This document shows positions 1 through 12,074 of a stretch of 64,000 nt of DNA, one piece after another (within the stretch, counting starts at the first letter, position 1; each line of letters opens with the position of its first letter). Position numbers and translations under genes: made by a program. The notes below the pieces were generated by a model. That model worked only from the letters and a program-made list of their open reading frames with translations, was not told where the DNA came from and searched no databases. Origin of the DNA: Albifimbria verrucaria (taxonomy: Eukaryota; Ascomycota; Sordariomycetes; Hypocreales; Stachybotryaceae); the NCBI GenBank assembly GCA_020081605.1, contig JAHREC010000011.1, forward strand, positions 186,001 to 250,000, read 5' to 3'.

Positions 1-82
1 TTCTATGGAACCCGTCAGTTCAACAATCTGTCACCTATCCATCAAAATCCACGTCAAAGATACCGAACACTGATATTACATC

Positions 83-1101
83 CTAGTATCTGTAGCAAAG
101 CTCAGGGCTTCCTGTGTCCATCATTTCTCGGACCTTCTTATCCTCTGCGAGTCCTTCCATAAGCAAGATGTCGTCCAAGGTGGCAGTGGCACCGGTGTTA
201 TCTTCAGGCCAGACATTGCCGTCATACTCTGATAATCTAGATGAAGACTCCTGCTGCCAAATCCACCAGAGCCGATCGACTTGCGCATGAACCAGATAGA
301 AGATAGGGTCTAGAGCGGTCAGCAAGTCAATAATACGATACTGGAAATCCGAGAACGACGTACCGTTGGGAGCAGTGACAGGGCCCATATCACCACCAAT
401 TCCTATATGTACGCCACCATGGGGACCTCCCTCGAGACGGGCGTGGAAATTGAGGAAGTCCGGGAGAGCCATGATAGGGTTAACATACTTTGGGCTATAG
501 TTGCCACCTAGCAGCTCCTGTTCGTCTTCATATGGATAACCCCTTGCGAACTGGCGCTGAAGACAATGGGGTGCTGTTTCATTGCCAAGGAACTGAAGCT
601 TTAGGTCTGCAAAGGTCCTTCCCGCACACAGAAGCTGAGCGGGCTATCATCAGGGCTTGAACCGTTACCACCAAATCCAGTAATAGGATCCCAAATAGAA
701 GCAAGGATGGGTGAAGCCGAGTCAGCCACAAAATCCCAATAAAACGCTGTTCCTGTATATCCACACTCTCTAATCAGAGCATTTTCATATACATGGATAA
801 TATAGCGATGCCATGGGAGGAAGGCAGCTACGCCATGTATCTGGTTGGCAAGTTTGTTGTGCACCCAGGTAAAGTCCTCATGCCTTGATGCATTGTCTAG
901 GCCAAGCTGTGATGGCTTTTTAGTAAGACAGACTGCTGCATCAATATAGGCCTTCTTCTCTGCAGCAGATCCTGCATTCCAGGATTTACGCAGGCGGAGC
1001 GAGTTGCATGATGCCTGTCGGGTCTCAGAGGTCTTTGATGGTAGACCATTCACGGCGTGAAAAAGGCTTGTAATATAAACAAGAGTATTGATGAGCTTCA
1101 T
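83..1101 (-). CDS. Secreted tyrosinase (common central domain), one frameshift
   Basis: Copper monooxygenase/catechol oxidase family that oxidises phenols to quinones, probably extracellular. The N-terminus is a signal peptide (residues 1-19, ending AVNG). CuA ligands are visible as VH (about residue 81), IHG (89) and FLPWHR (98). CuB is seen as HGGVH (about 227-231) and DPIFYLVHAQVD (about 264), which fits the second tyrosinase signature, although the first His of the usual HH pair is Val. The protein ends CYRY, a normal family C-terminus. The frame breaks near 611-618: the conserved Gly-Pro-Phe-Ala segment needs one more base, and the next 46 residues (ADLKLQFLGNE... to the CuB domain) continue in the other frame without an intron. 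The intended product is about 339 aa. A TATA-like box lies about 95 bp upstream of the start. Family call is secure; functionality is not. Confidence 0.85.
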
Positions 1102-1195
1102 GATAGATGGTGTTGCTGAGCGATGGTCAAAAGGGACTGGTCTGAGGGAAACCTGACTTCAGTTAAACAGTCTTAAGTTGTCAGGACACCGAACC

Positions 1196-1201
1196 TTTAT
1201 A
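1196..1201 (-). promoter_or_regulatory. TATA-like box of the tyrosinase gene
   Basis: TATAAA reads on the minus strand about 95 bp upstream of the tyrosinase ATG at 1101. Position and sequence suit a core promoter element; this is inference only. Confidence 0.4.
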
Positions 1202-4200
1202 GTTGAACAGATCTGGAATATGCATACGGGGAGCCCTGCTTCGCCTCGGGTGGCAGGACGTATGAACCGGCTCATGAATATACTGGGATCCCCGGTCAGA
1301 GATAACGAGTACTTCTTAAATCTGCTACCGTCTACGCTTGGAGACTTGGTAGAGATGTGCATGGATAAATTAAACCAATAAGCGGGTGTGCACAGGATGA
1401 TTACATCTTGCCTAACTCCTGAGGCTGTTACAAGCAGGCCGTGACCTTATACACGTGTAAGAGTGACCTCTATATGGTAGGTTGCTTTATCTCTGTTACT
1501 CTTTCTGTTGTTAATACGATTACGCTCTGTTTTTAGGCGGTGAAATATATAATTTTCATAAGATAATTACGTTTCATGAAAATGAGCACTCATTTTAAGC
1601 GACTGTTGGAAGAGACATAAGCAAAGCTGTTGATAGGCTATACGCATTGAGCTCCTTCTGATGCTTCTCTTCATCGCTTAGCTATACGGTGAAGAATTTC
1701 TTAGCTTGAATGCCAACAGCGGTCAGCACCCAAATCCGGCGACTATGTCGGTATGGGTAAGCAATACTGTCTGACAAGCGGATGAGCGGTCCTAAAGGCC
1801 GGCCCAGCTTCGCTCGGTGAAAATACCAACAAGCGAATGGCCGCATGCCCCTTGACACCTTCCATGTCCTTGTCAGGAAGTCTAGTTGTCAGCCTTGAGT
1901 CTACGTAGCGCACTAGCCAGGGGACCCGTGTAGCCATGTTGGGCATGCATGTTGATGGTTTGGGATCTTTTGAAGTTTTTATTGGACAACTTCGCGAGAT
2001 CCTGTGCGTTCGTCCTTTGGGATGGGCGTCATGGGGCATCATGGGCTCCGAGGGCGGAAAATTGCGGTAAGCGCCTACTGGTCATGCTCACAGCCTCGTA
2101 TGCATTCCCAAACGCCTCTCCCAAGTCTCCGGATAACGTTTCCGAGACAAGGATGCAGTCACGCTCGCTAATGTACCTTGCTTTAACTGTCATCCTCTCC
2201 TGCACTGATGAGGCTGGGGGTGGCGACCCGAACTTTTCCATCACACGTGTAAATCAATTCGCGTCGTGCAGCCTATGGATGTCTAACTAATCTCCGAGTA
2301 CGTCAACATAGAAAACAAGTGGCTTGACATGATTCTGATAAAAGCAATCGTTCCATCAGATTCAGACACATGTCGCAAACATAGCCAGTATAATTAGCTC
2401 CCAAAATAAGTGTGTTGTAGACTTTGGATTACTTTGCTTATCAGCGCATAGCACTCTTCAATTAGACACATCTTATCTCAACAATAATGATAATACTTTG
2501 AAAAAGGTCCTCGCACGCGGGATGCTATCTGCGATAACTTCCTATAGTGAACAAAGGGACGACACCACTATTCTAACAACTTTAATCCAACTCTCAAGCC
2601 CAAAATACCTTTCAAAATTGGAAGCAAGTTACCTTTAGAAATCCGAAAAGCGCTGCAAACAGATTCTGGGAGTTATCGTAGTTACTCATGGCATGGAGCA
2701 GACTCCACAGTCGCTGTCTCTCAATCCTTCTCCCATTGATTGTTTTTGCTGGACTTATTGCAGGCATTTTGATTGCCGCCTCAGGTTTCTCTCTGCAAAT
2801 TTTCTTGGTAAAGGCTCCTGATAGCAGCTGAGAACTATGTAACTTGGGTGTTAACAACGCCAGCACGGATGATTGCTACCATCAGGCGAAGCCTCATTTT
2901 ACTCAGATCTCCGAGATCATGAGCGATTATTTCGATAGATCTTACAACAATAGCTCTGAAATACCAAGCTGCAAGCCATTGGTACGGATGCCTGGCCCGA
3001 GCCACATCGATATGCAAGCAGGATACTACTATTCCAATGACTCATTTCGCCCATCTCGTAATAAGAACATCTTCTTAGGTACTGTCCATTGAATTGTTAT
3101 TCTGATTTCAGCATCTGCTGTTCTCCGTCTTCGAAATCCAAATACTGGGGAACTTCGACATATGCACCTCTCGCTACTGAAGGGTATAAAGCTAATTATA
3201 CTAGCAGAATAACCCGGACTTTCACCAGCATCATCTGGAAGAATAACCACCCTGGGAGAGTCTGAGTTTAAGCATCGCGATAATTAGAGGCTATTAATAT
3301 TGCTACTGGGCCTGCACGAGTCAATCCTGCTCTGAGATGATTTGCGATAAAGCCTGGCAGGTAGGAATGGAAACATATGTGTCAGAGCCAGGCACGAAAA
3401 GTCTAAGGTTACGGCCGCATGTATTTTGTTTACTTGCAACCCAGATTATTCACAGCATTACACATGTGTCATCAGTCTCTTTAGATTTCTTTTCTCTGCA
3501 TTGCTGGACCATTCATTCGTTTTCTTGTTCTTGTTAATTCTCGAGCCTCTGGCATGGTATGTCCAGTAACCTTTCAAGCGCAATCTTTAGGCATGTCTGG
3601 AATGGTAAGCTACAAGAAAGTTGCATCTTCGGCAACTATCACGTGAAGAGTTTGGCTTGGGAATTGGGAGAATCATTTCCAAAACACTGGTGTTACGAGC
3701 CTTGGAGAAAATTGGCAGTTTTGAACTCATCTGATATACAAGCAATGCGGCTTGTCAGTCAAACTCGTTCAATAGGTTCTTGCAACCTCCAGACACATTC
3801 AATGATGACATTGCCGATCTTGAACAGCAGAAATAGCCAGAAGGAGCAGTTAAGGGTGTCACTGAAGCCGAGACCTCGGTATTGGAGGTGCATATTGAAG
3901 CATATTCAGTCGAGTCGGCTACTTCATCTAAATCATCTGAACGACACGATTAGTCCGCATGGCAATTTCCAGAAATGTAGAGTCAATGGACCGTAATGAG
4001 ATTTAAATGTTTTGTGGCAGAATCTCTCATAGCAATCCTGATTGCTTGGCTTCCGGGATGCATTTGTCCACTGGCTGTCAGTCATAGTGTGGATAGAGGA
4101 TGTCGCAGTGTCATCCGAAACTCCTTCCTGCACTTGTCTATAGTACTTCGGCAACCAGAGTTGTATTGTTCGATATTCTGCCACATATACTTGCTCAATC

Positions 4201-4782
4201 TTGGATGATAGCCCACAGGGTTGCCTCGGAAACTGTTTGGTTGGGTGCAACATCACGGTAAATACTTGTGATAACAGGGAGACTGTTTGCAGTGCAGATC
4301 AGACTATCACTTGTGAAAGTCTCTTATTCCACTCATGCACGTAGTTGCTTTCCCCATCATGTGGTGACAATATGAGACAAATAATTGGTTGAAACGTGCG
4401 GCCGAATATACTTGATCTTCGCTCCAATGAACAGCTTCGTCACACCTGAAAGCAATGACAACTCATCACGCATCTAGCGTCAGCCACACCGGGAAAGTCA
4501 CAGAAGCCAGGCGGTCCAAGCCAATTACATGAAGTGGGATCTCATAAATCTATGCAGCTGAACATTAATTAAGACACCGGAGGGGTGTGGTGCTGCCGGC
4601 CGGAACGCTCTCAGCAAATCATGACACGCACATATTTACTAAAGCAGGTGTCTGCAGCATGTCACATACTGTCGCTCAAAAATACGATTAGTTCACCCAC
4701 GTTTTAAAACACACCTAAACACACCTATTCTGCCCACCGTCAAGTTTGTTCCCTTCATCCTTCGCATAAACCCAGACCAACC
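1202..4782. other. 3.6-kb stretch without a supportable gene
   Basis: Only short reading frames occur, in all phases. Two hint at old coding sequence: 1743-2244 on the minus strand, and 3690-4210 on the plus strand, where acidic serine-rich segments switch frame repeatedly. I could not assign either to a family. The upstream part serves the tyrosinase promoter, and the last 300 bp the P450 promoter. Confidence 0.5.
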
Positions 4783-6553
4783 ATGGCATTTCCCAGTTAC
4801 TCTAACCTACCGATGCTGGCCCTTGTCGGGCTCGCTGTTGTTTTCTACATTTTCTTTTCATATTTTGTCGCTTGGTTTCGACTCCGCCATATCCAAGGGC
4901 CTTTCCTCGCGTCTTTCTCATACCTTTGGATTTTTCGAGCTACAGTTTCAGGAAACAGTATGAGACGTACGGCGCAGTATTTGATAGGTATGGGAAGTTG
5001 GTCCGGATTGGGCCCAATGAAGTTATAACTGGCAGTGCGGACGTTCTCCACCGCATGAGCGCCGCCCGCTCTCGCTATGGAAGATCTGACTACTACAATG
5101 GCTCGAAGATAAATCCCGAGGTAGACAGCTTAATATCCTTGACAGATAGTCGCGTACATGATAAACTAAAAGGTCAAATGGCTTACGGCTATGGTGGGAA
5201 AGAAGTGCCAACTATAGAGGACGATATCGATGAGCAACTATCTCGGTTGGTACAGTTGCTACGGTCAAAGTATGCAACAGCGACAGGCTTCAAACCTGTC
5301 GATTTTTCAAGAATAATACAGTTCTTCACGTTAGATGTCATAACAAAAATCGCTTATGGCAAAGCATTCGGGAACCTGGAACAAGAGACGGATGTGATCG
5401 GCTATATGACAACATCTAATACTCAAGTCAAGTTGCTCGTTCTTTGTTCCGAAATCCCCTTCTGAGGAAGGTTTTACTAAATCGGTTTATGCTCAAATTT
5501 CTGGGTCCAAAACCTTATGACAAAACGGGGTTTGGTAGGCTGATAGAGTAAGAATTCTCATGAACCTAAGGAATCTTCTCTGACAACCATCAGCATTGGA
5601 CAGAAGGTTGTGGCTGCACGTTTCGAGCCAGACGCTGAAGATCACCTGGATATGCTTGTTAGTGTAGCTCCTGTTCATCTGGATCCACTAATAAACAATA
5701 CAGGGGTCATTCATAAGGCATGGTGTTTCTCAATACCAATGCGAGGCAGAGATACCTTTCCAGATTTTAGCCGGATCCGATACCACTGCTCATGCAATCC
5801 GTTCAACGTTCCTACATCTCATGTCAACTCCACATGCCTACCGTGCTCTTCAAGATGAAGTAGATAAAACTATTTCTGAAGGGAAGGTTTCCTCCCCAGT
5901 TAAAGCTGCCGAGGGCAAGGAATTGCCGTACTTGCAGGTGAGTCTGCAATATTCGGTCAGAACTTAGACTCTGATATGTAATGTAGGCTGTCATTTATGA
6001 GGGCCTTCGTTTGAACCCACCCGCAACACATCTAATGATGAAAAAAACTCCTCCAGAAGGTAATTCTGTAGGAACCCCGGAAAGCTTGCATATTAATAAT
6101 GGATAGGTGACACTATCGATGGATATTTTGTCCCTGGAGGAACTCGAGTGGCTATTAATATCAAGCCAATCATGCTGGATACTACAATATTCGGCGAGGA
6201 TGCCTCCTGCTTCCGCCCGGAGCGATGGCTCAATTTGGAGACTGACCAGCGGCGCCGTATGGCTGATACAGTTGAATTAATATTCGGATGCGGAAGATGG
6301 GGCTGCAGTGGCAAGCCCGTTGCCTTTATGGAACTAAACAAAATATTCATTGAGGTATGTAAAGCAAATGATTTAGCCTTGTTGTAACAGCTCCCTATAT
6401 ATCCCACTGCTGACGAGTCGATAGTTGCTGCGGAATTTTGATTTTCAACTAACAAATCCTATTCATCCTATTGATGAGACCACTAATATCAATATATGGA
6501 TTCAAAGGGGTATGTGGACAAAGGTCACGGATCGTACAGTGACACAATCTTAA
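4783..6553 (+). CDS. Cytochrome P450 of the pisatin demethylase / benzoate hydroxylase type, two frameshifts
   Basis: Microsomal heme-thiolate monooxygenase. An N-terminal membrane anchor (residues about 10-33) is followed by YGKLVRIGPNEV, the I-helix AGSDTTAHAI, the K-helix EGLR, FRPERW and the heme loop FGCGRWGCSGKP. These match the pisatin demethylase-like family (established family knowledge). Six exons can be drawn with introns at about 5548-5593, 5658-5703, 5938-5986, 6060-6106 and 6355-6424, all GT-AG. Two one-base losses break the frame, at the AAA run 4953-4955 and the CCCC run 5456-5459. With one base added at each, the spliced length is 1515 nt (504 aa). Such enzymes demethylate or hydroxylate plant phenolics; the substrate here is unknown. 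The location near a tyrosinase and a dihydrodiol dehydrogenase suggests aromatic metabolism. Confidence 0.85.
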
Positions 6554-7321
6554 GCAAACGGCAGTGATCTCTGTGTAGGATACTTTACTTAGCTATTGTG
6601 AATGAATGCTTGGTTTCGCACTACTGGGGAAGTTCTTGAGCATAATGCAGCCCCTATATTTATGACAAATGGTTTCCTTGGGCCAGAAGAGATCTATTGG
6701 ACAGGCGCCTCAGTGCTGCCTAACTACCAGACAGCGAAGGGGAGATTAACGCGAGATGAGCGACCTTGGAGAGATTTGCAGGGGGCCGGATTGGTCATAC
6801 AGCGGAACCTGAGTTATTAAGTCGGTGGCGTCGGTTTCATTGTTGGGACGGAATCAAGACATGTCCGCTTCATTTGGAAGCTTGTGGGATATGCTGCTGA
6901 AATGAGGCAGCCACCGCTCTTGGAGTCGACATCGTTGGCACAATCAGAGGTTGGCAGTTAGGAGGCCTTGGAGGGCGCTTATGCTATTTTAGTCCATGGG
7001 ATGAGAGCTTTTTATCTGGCTACTACATGCTTCTGACGTGTTTCTGCTTGTCCTTTGGGTAGACAACTGCTGAAACTTCATGTCCAGGTTGCATGTCCCA
7101 CTAACTACAACTATGAAAGTCGCTCGCACCATATTTCCAGTCAGAACAACAGCAACAACAATCTGACAGACTTATAGCGTCCAATTGTACGTATAAAAGA
7201 GTAGTGTGGCGGCTCTGGTTAAGATACTGTCGGAAGAAGCAGGGGTGGCTCGCCTCTTAACCCCCTCCACAAGTTTGTCGAGTCAATTAGCTCTTCACAA
7301 CCTACGAGAGCCCAGCCCCAT
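6554..7321. other. Intergenic stretch between the P450 and bZIP genes
   Basis: A 72-codon frame at 6602-6820 has no recognisable motif. I see nothing else. Both flanking genes end here (convergent 3' ends). Confidence 0.4.
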
Positions 7322-8226
7322 TTATCCGTAAATTTCGTCGTCACTTCCCAACTGTTCACGAGGTAAGGCTCCCCAGACGATGAGACCAGTCTCAGCAGTG
7401 GGGTATTTGCAATCCTTTACCTGAGGCCTTGTCGTCTCTCCTGCCCAAGCCAGCGCCAATGGTGAAGCAGTTCGTGTGAATCTTTTCGGGTCGATCAGAG
7501 TCCCGACTAAGTCTTTCACAAAATCCGAATGACTAAATTCATGCTCCCTCTGGATCAAATTGTTTCTCATTGTTGGACAAGGCATGACATCAATCCATGA
7601 CGAATGCACGATGTTCATTTGCACGGTTGTTGGCGTAAGTGAATCTGAAAAATCCGGTTCTAGGGGCAGAATAACCGAGTGATTGGGAAAGGTTCTATGG
7701 TCAATAAAGTTTTCGGGTAGAGGTTCTGGTGTCCTGTACCGTACCGTTCGATGTCCTATCATGTTCTTGTTCTCCGTCAGTCCTCTGAAGACGTTGTATT
7801 CAATCAGGTGAAGCATGTGATCCAAGGACAGAGGAAACCATGTCGCTGTGGATAGCTGGTTTTCTTTGCTGGAGACAACGATACTGTTTCTCCTTTCGTT
7901 TAAATGGCTCTCAGCGAATGCATCCTTGGTATAATCGAGCATGCAGTCCGCTGCGGAGGTGCCATGAACTGGGACGATTTCAAGCCCTTCATCGAGACGC
8001 CAGCGGTTGACCGTATATTCGCGCCGATAATTTCTTGTCGTGGTTGTTCTGCTGCTGTCTTTACGCAACCCTTCAAATAGTGTCAGCTGTTTTCATGCAT
8101 AGTAATAGACTTGAGCCGTAGTATATGTGTCGGAGAGAATTATGCTAGCGAACACGTACTGCACGCTCTTTGATGAAGCCTGTTCTGGATTCTCTTTCGA
8201 TGCTTCATTTGCTCTTTCGTCGCCAT
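7322..8226 (-). CDS. bZIP transcription factor with DUF3425 domain
   Basis: Exon 1 (8160-8226) encodes a fungal bZIP basic region, KHRKRIQNRLHQRA. A GT-AG intron (about 8071-8159) falls inside it, and the basic region continues CRLRKD. The rest matches the DUF3425 domain found behind many fungal bZIPs: a central SSWIDVMPCPTMRNNLI segment (about residue 180) and a C-terminal GLIVWGALP. The leucine zipper is short or absent, as is common in this class. Spliced length is 816 nt (271 aa) with no frameshift, so the gene appears intact. Role: nuclear DNA-binding regulator, possibly of the neighbouring oxidoreductase genes. Start chosen at the ATG that precedes the basic region. Confidence 0.82.
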
Positions 8227-8746
8227 TGTACTAGTGACGTTGCAGTCACTGAGCCCTCGAGAATTCGAGCCTGAAGCTGCCATATGCACCTATCCACCAG
8301 CAGGCGAAATTGAAGAATATTGATTCGCAACTAGCACCGCAATGGTTTATGACCCCAAAGACAGAGTGAACTCGTGATAACCGACCCTGAGGAAACAAAA
8401 AGATAGGTCAGGGCAAGGAGGTATATCCTGCTAGATGCCAGTTAGTTGGAAGACGGCAAGATGACAAGATGACACACCGGAAAGCGCACGTCAATTCAAG
8501 GGGTCGCGGCTAAACTTGAACAGGGCAAAATGTCAGGCTGGCCCATACTGGAAAAGGAAAAATGTCAGGCTTTCCAAACCCAAAGCGGCTAAAATGTCAC
8601 CCAGGACCATCATGGGTGTCAGCTTCACGGGTTGTCAATATGCATCTACTGCCACATAAATAGGGTGTCTTTGTCTTTACCATCTGGACGTACTAAAAAC
8701 CAAAAGCAATCTAATCTGTTAACTTTCCCAGGTTTCTATTGTGAAC
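8227..8746 (+). promoter_or_regulatory. Divergent promoter region between bZIP and oxidoreductase genes
   Basis: About 520 bp separate the bZIP start (minus strand) from the dehydrogenase start (plus strand). An AT-rich TATA-like stretch lies near 8655. A similar phrase, aaaatgtcaggct/aaaatgtcac, recurs near 8528, 8559 and 8590. A shared regulatory interval is inference. Confidence 0.4.
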
Positions 8747-10112
8747 ATGACCTCAATGTTTGGTTTCGTTCGCCGTAACTGGCGGGCCTCGTCGCCGCCG
8801 CAGCCCCCAAGAGTGCTGACGCCTTGAGATTTGGCATACTTGGTGCAGCTAACATCGCGTGAGTGCAAAGAATTGTTGCAAAACCGAATAAGATACTGAG
8901 AGTCCATAGATCGGATGCGCTCATTAACCCAGCAAAATCACACCCGGATGTAATCATTCAAACGGTGGTAGCTCGCGAAAGGCAAAAGGCAGAGGCTTAT
9001 GCAAACAAGCATGGCATACCCCAGGTCTTAGGGACCTATGATGGTAAGTACAGGGAATATCACACTTTCACAGGCGTCTTTCATCGATTGTTGTGAAATG
9101 ACTAACTGAGGCGTGCTTAGAACTTCTTGATGATCAATCTATCGATGCCGTCTACATCCCACTGCCGTCTGGGTTACACTGCGAATGGGCTTTGAGAGCA
9201 CTTGCCAAGGAAAACATGTTCTTTTGGAAAAGCCTGCAGCCGTGAATTCCACTGAAGCAGAATTATTGTTTCGGTCTCCAATCTTGCAGCAACAGGGGCC
9301 CTGATTTTGCTTGAGGCCATGCACTTCCGCTTCCAACCGACGTGGCAATTTTTCCTCCAGTTGGTCAATAGTCCGCATATACAAGTAGTTCAAGCTATCG
9401 CAAAACTCCCTTCATACATAGTCCCCAAAGGCGGGATCCGTTTCGACTACAACTTAGGTGGCGGCAATATGCTTGACCTTGGAACCTATCCGATGAATGC
9501 CATACGGCAAATCATGGGAGACGAACCCGAAGAATGCACAGAATGCAAAGTCAGGACTCCTACTCCGCATGAGTTATGTGATGAGTTTGCGGAGGCAAGC
9601 TTCCGTTTCCCCGGTGGTCGGGTGGGCAAGGCCGTAATGGACATGCGTGCACCGGTCACGTCGTTTCCACATTCAAAATCGTGGTGAAACACAGAGAGGT
9701 TGTGGTGAATGACCCTAGTGTCCACCAAGATCAAGAGAAATGGTTAATACGAACGCTTACTCTAAACAATTTCCTCATGTCATCCTTTTGGCATAGGATC
9801 GACATCGAGGACGAGTTTATCATTCGAGAGAGCAAAGCAGGTCGGGTTGTAAAGCGATGGGTGGAAAAGAAGTCCGAGAAAATTTACACATTCAAGGATG
9901 CGGGTGTTGAACAGCCTAGCGAGCCATTCTGGACGTCCTATCGTCATCAGCTCGAGCAATTCGTCAACCGCATTCGCGACAATAAAGGATCTGGGCTCTG
10001 GGTCAGCACCGAGGACAGCATTGCACAGGCAAGAATGATTGACATGGCATATGAAAAGTCAGGCCTGACTGTGCGGCCCATGAGGACTTTCAAGCTTGAT
10101 TCATTCGCGTGA
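8747..10112 (+). CDS. Gfo/Idh/MocA oxidoreductase, dimeric dihydrodiol dehydrogenase-like, four frameshifts
   Basis: NAD(P)-dependent cytosolic oxidoreductase related to dihydrodiol/D-xylose dehydrogenases. The Rossmann motif GILGAANIA (about residue 33), EKPAAVN after the active-site region, LLEAMHFRF and a C-terminal [15 protein letters not shown] segment match the fungal family. Introns at about 8859-8909 and 9044-9120 are clean GT-AG; the second carries an ACTAAC branch site. The frame is lost four times, each by one missing base: CCCCC at 8804-8808, GG at 9209-9210, GGGG at 9295-9298 and TT near 9672. With four bases added the spliced length is 1242 nt (413 aa), the usual family size. 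Four separate single-base losses with perfect motif continuity argue for sequencing error. Confidence 0.83.
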
Positions 10113-10719
10113 AGGCCGGCTGGGAGAGTTCGACAGCAACACTTTGACGGCGAGCAGTAATTGTTGTGTGAAGTTACTTGGGTGATCGCGACGACTTGAA
10201 GACGGTTGCAGCTGCTGTCGTTCCTTTATAAATCAAAACCCAATCCCTCGCTCATCAATTGATCATATACCGGTTCCAAGTTTATCTGTTTTGACAACGA
10301 ATTTTTGCCCTTACCAGACTCTCATCGCTTCATAAATCGTGAAACTTATACATTTCCGTGCGTCAGCTTAATGGTAAGATCATCCTATCAGTGCCTTGCG
10401 ATATACTTAAAATGAGTCCACCAAATCGCATCTTACATGAGTGAGACCAGACCGCAATACTAAAATACCATAGCTGTTACCTAGAAAGCCGGCAGCGGCT
10501 GTCATGGCCTTCGCTTGCAGAATTCATGAGAGACGTTGGCTGTTGATCTCTGTCAGTGAACTATGTGCAGAAAAGTCGCCGCCATGAACCAATCGCCTTT
10601 CGTCCAGCAATAATTATCACGCAACATACAATCATATTTTGGTCCCGATATGATTGTTCTCTTCCTCCAGCCAATCTGCTTCAACCTCATCCCCATTATC
10701 TTACTACTACACTCACAAC
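10113..10719. other. Intergenic region
   Basis: No gene seen. Holds the 3' flank of the dehydrogenase and the former promoter of the sirtuin relic. Confidence 0.4.
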
Positions 10720-11410
10720 ATGTCCAGCTTAGCCACTACCCAGCCAAACCTAGATCCTGCGCTGTTGGCAGGCTTTTCACGTTACGTTGGGAGATGCTAG
10801 ACGTCTCCTTGCGGTTTTTGGAGCAGGAATTTCTACTTAGTCAGGCCTCCCTGCCTTTTGCGGCAAAGATGGTCTATGTAAGGGCCAGAATGCGGTTCAG
10901 GTGGCGCCGCAGACAGGATTTTGCTATGACCCTGGCGTGGTCTGGCAGTTCTACAGCTTCTGGCATCTTGAAGCGCTTAAGGCTAGACTAGAAAGAACCA
11001 AGCTCATTATGCTTTAGCTGAGTTGGTGCGATGAGCCCTGCATTTTAGAATGCTAACCTAGAATGTGAATAGTTTGAGACCTGGTACAGGTTATGCATTG
11101 GATCAACTGAGGCATATCCACAGCAATTTTTCCAACCTCTGATGTTTTGGCAAGATGAATTGCAGATATGTTTAAAACGAATAGTCAAAGGCAAACCCCT
11201 TTTACAAGCCGGCATAGCAAGCAAGAATGCTTCAATCCTGGGAGGCGAATACAAAGATGACGGAGTAAATGAAGTTGACAGAGCGATCTCAAAGATTTCA
11301 GAGTCTTAGGAGTCATATCGGGGCGGAGCGGACTCCTCGCTCCAAAGACGGTCATTTGTTTCCTATCGGCACCGACACAGACAACCTGCCCCACTGTCCC
11401 CGTTGTAAGG
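10720..11410 (+). pseudogene. Decayed sirtuin (NAD-dependent deacylase) with C-to-T stops
   Basis: One plus-strand frame, with a one-base shift near 10795 and another near 11005, reads as a SIR2 protein: DARRLLAVFGAGIS, SGLPAFCGKDGL (normally F-R-G), DPGVVWQFYSF, HYALAELV, LTxNVNSL, LDQLRHIHS, then the first zinc cysteine pair and a later LPHCPRCK pair near 11386-11409. Stops interrupt conserved positions: TAG at 10838 and 11059 (from CAG), TGA at 11140 (from CGA) and TAA at 11173 (from CAA). All four are C-to-T changes, three of them CpA to TpA, as RIP produces. Sequence after the second cysteine pair no longer resembles a sirtuin. A dead gene, unlike the frameshift-only neighbours. Confidence 0.75.
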
Positions 11411-12074
11411 GAAACCATCTCTGAAAAGAGTATTGATCTCTTCCGTTATGCTTTCTGTCAAAGACTCGCCCAGTGAAATAGCATTTAGTCGTAGAAGGAG
11501 CCACCGTAACGGAACCAAATTATAGACCGAGGCCGTAACGTGGGCTTGGAGTGGGGCAAGTAACCATGAACACGACCGGTGATAAAGCTCGATCGTACCC
11601 AATCTCTTACCTCTTTGCTCTTCTGCAAGATAAATCTCACCTTCCTCCTTCAGTTTAGCCACATGTTTACATGAGCAAGCTCTGCGAGCTCTGAATATGG
11701 GCACATTCTCGTCACAATTACACTCACAAGAACCAGTCAGTAACACCTATGGACTGAAGTTTGCAAAATCGTCAATTTCTTGCAAGTGTGTACTATCTGC
11801 CACATCGTGATTCCAAAAAGAAAAAGAAAAAAGCACATTACAACACTCGTGGCTGACGTGACAAGGGAAAGGGAAGGAAACAAACCAGCAGAGATCCAGG
11901 CTGAAATTGCAGAAACGAGTTAGGCACGTACTAAATGATCTTATGTCACGATTTTGTCCTCTGCATAGGTTTTATCGACGAGCTTTATGCAGAGAATGAC
12001 CCGTGGCCAGGCGGCAACCCGTTTCGTGGATGGTTTAAGCTGAGCGAGCGCGCAAGAATCGACTCTTTGTGTTC
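11411..12074. other. Gap between sirtuin relic and VOC gene
   Basis: A 127-codon minus frame (11363-11746) lacks an ATG and any motif. The A-rich run aaaaagaaaaagaaaaaa sits near 11815-11831. Nothing else recognised. Confidence 0.4.

Noticed and set aside
11363..11746. 127-codon minus frame
   Set aside because: No ATG at its start and no recognised motif; overlaps the end of the sirtuin relic.
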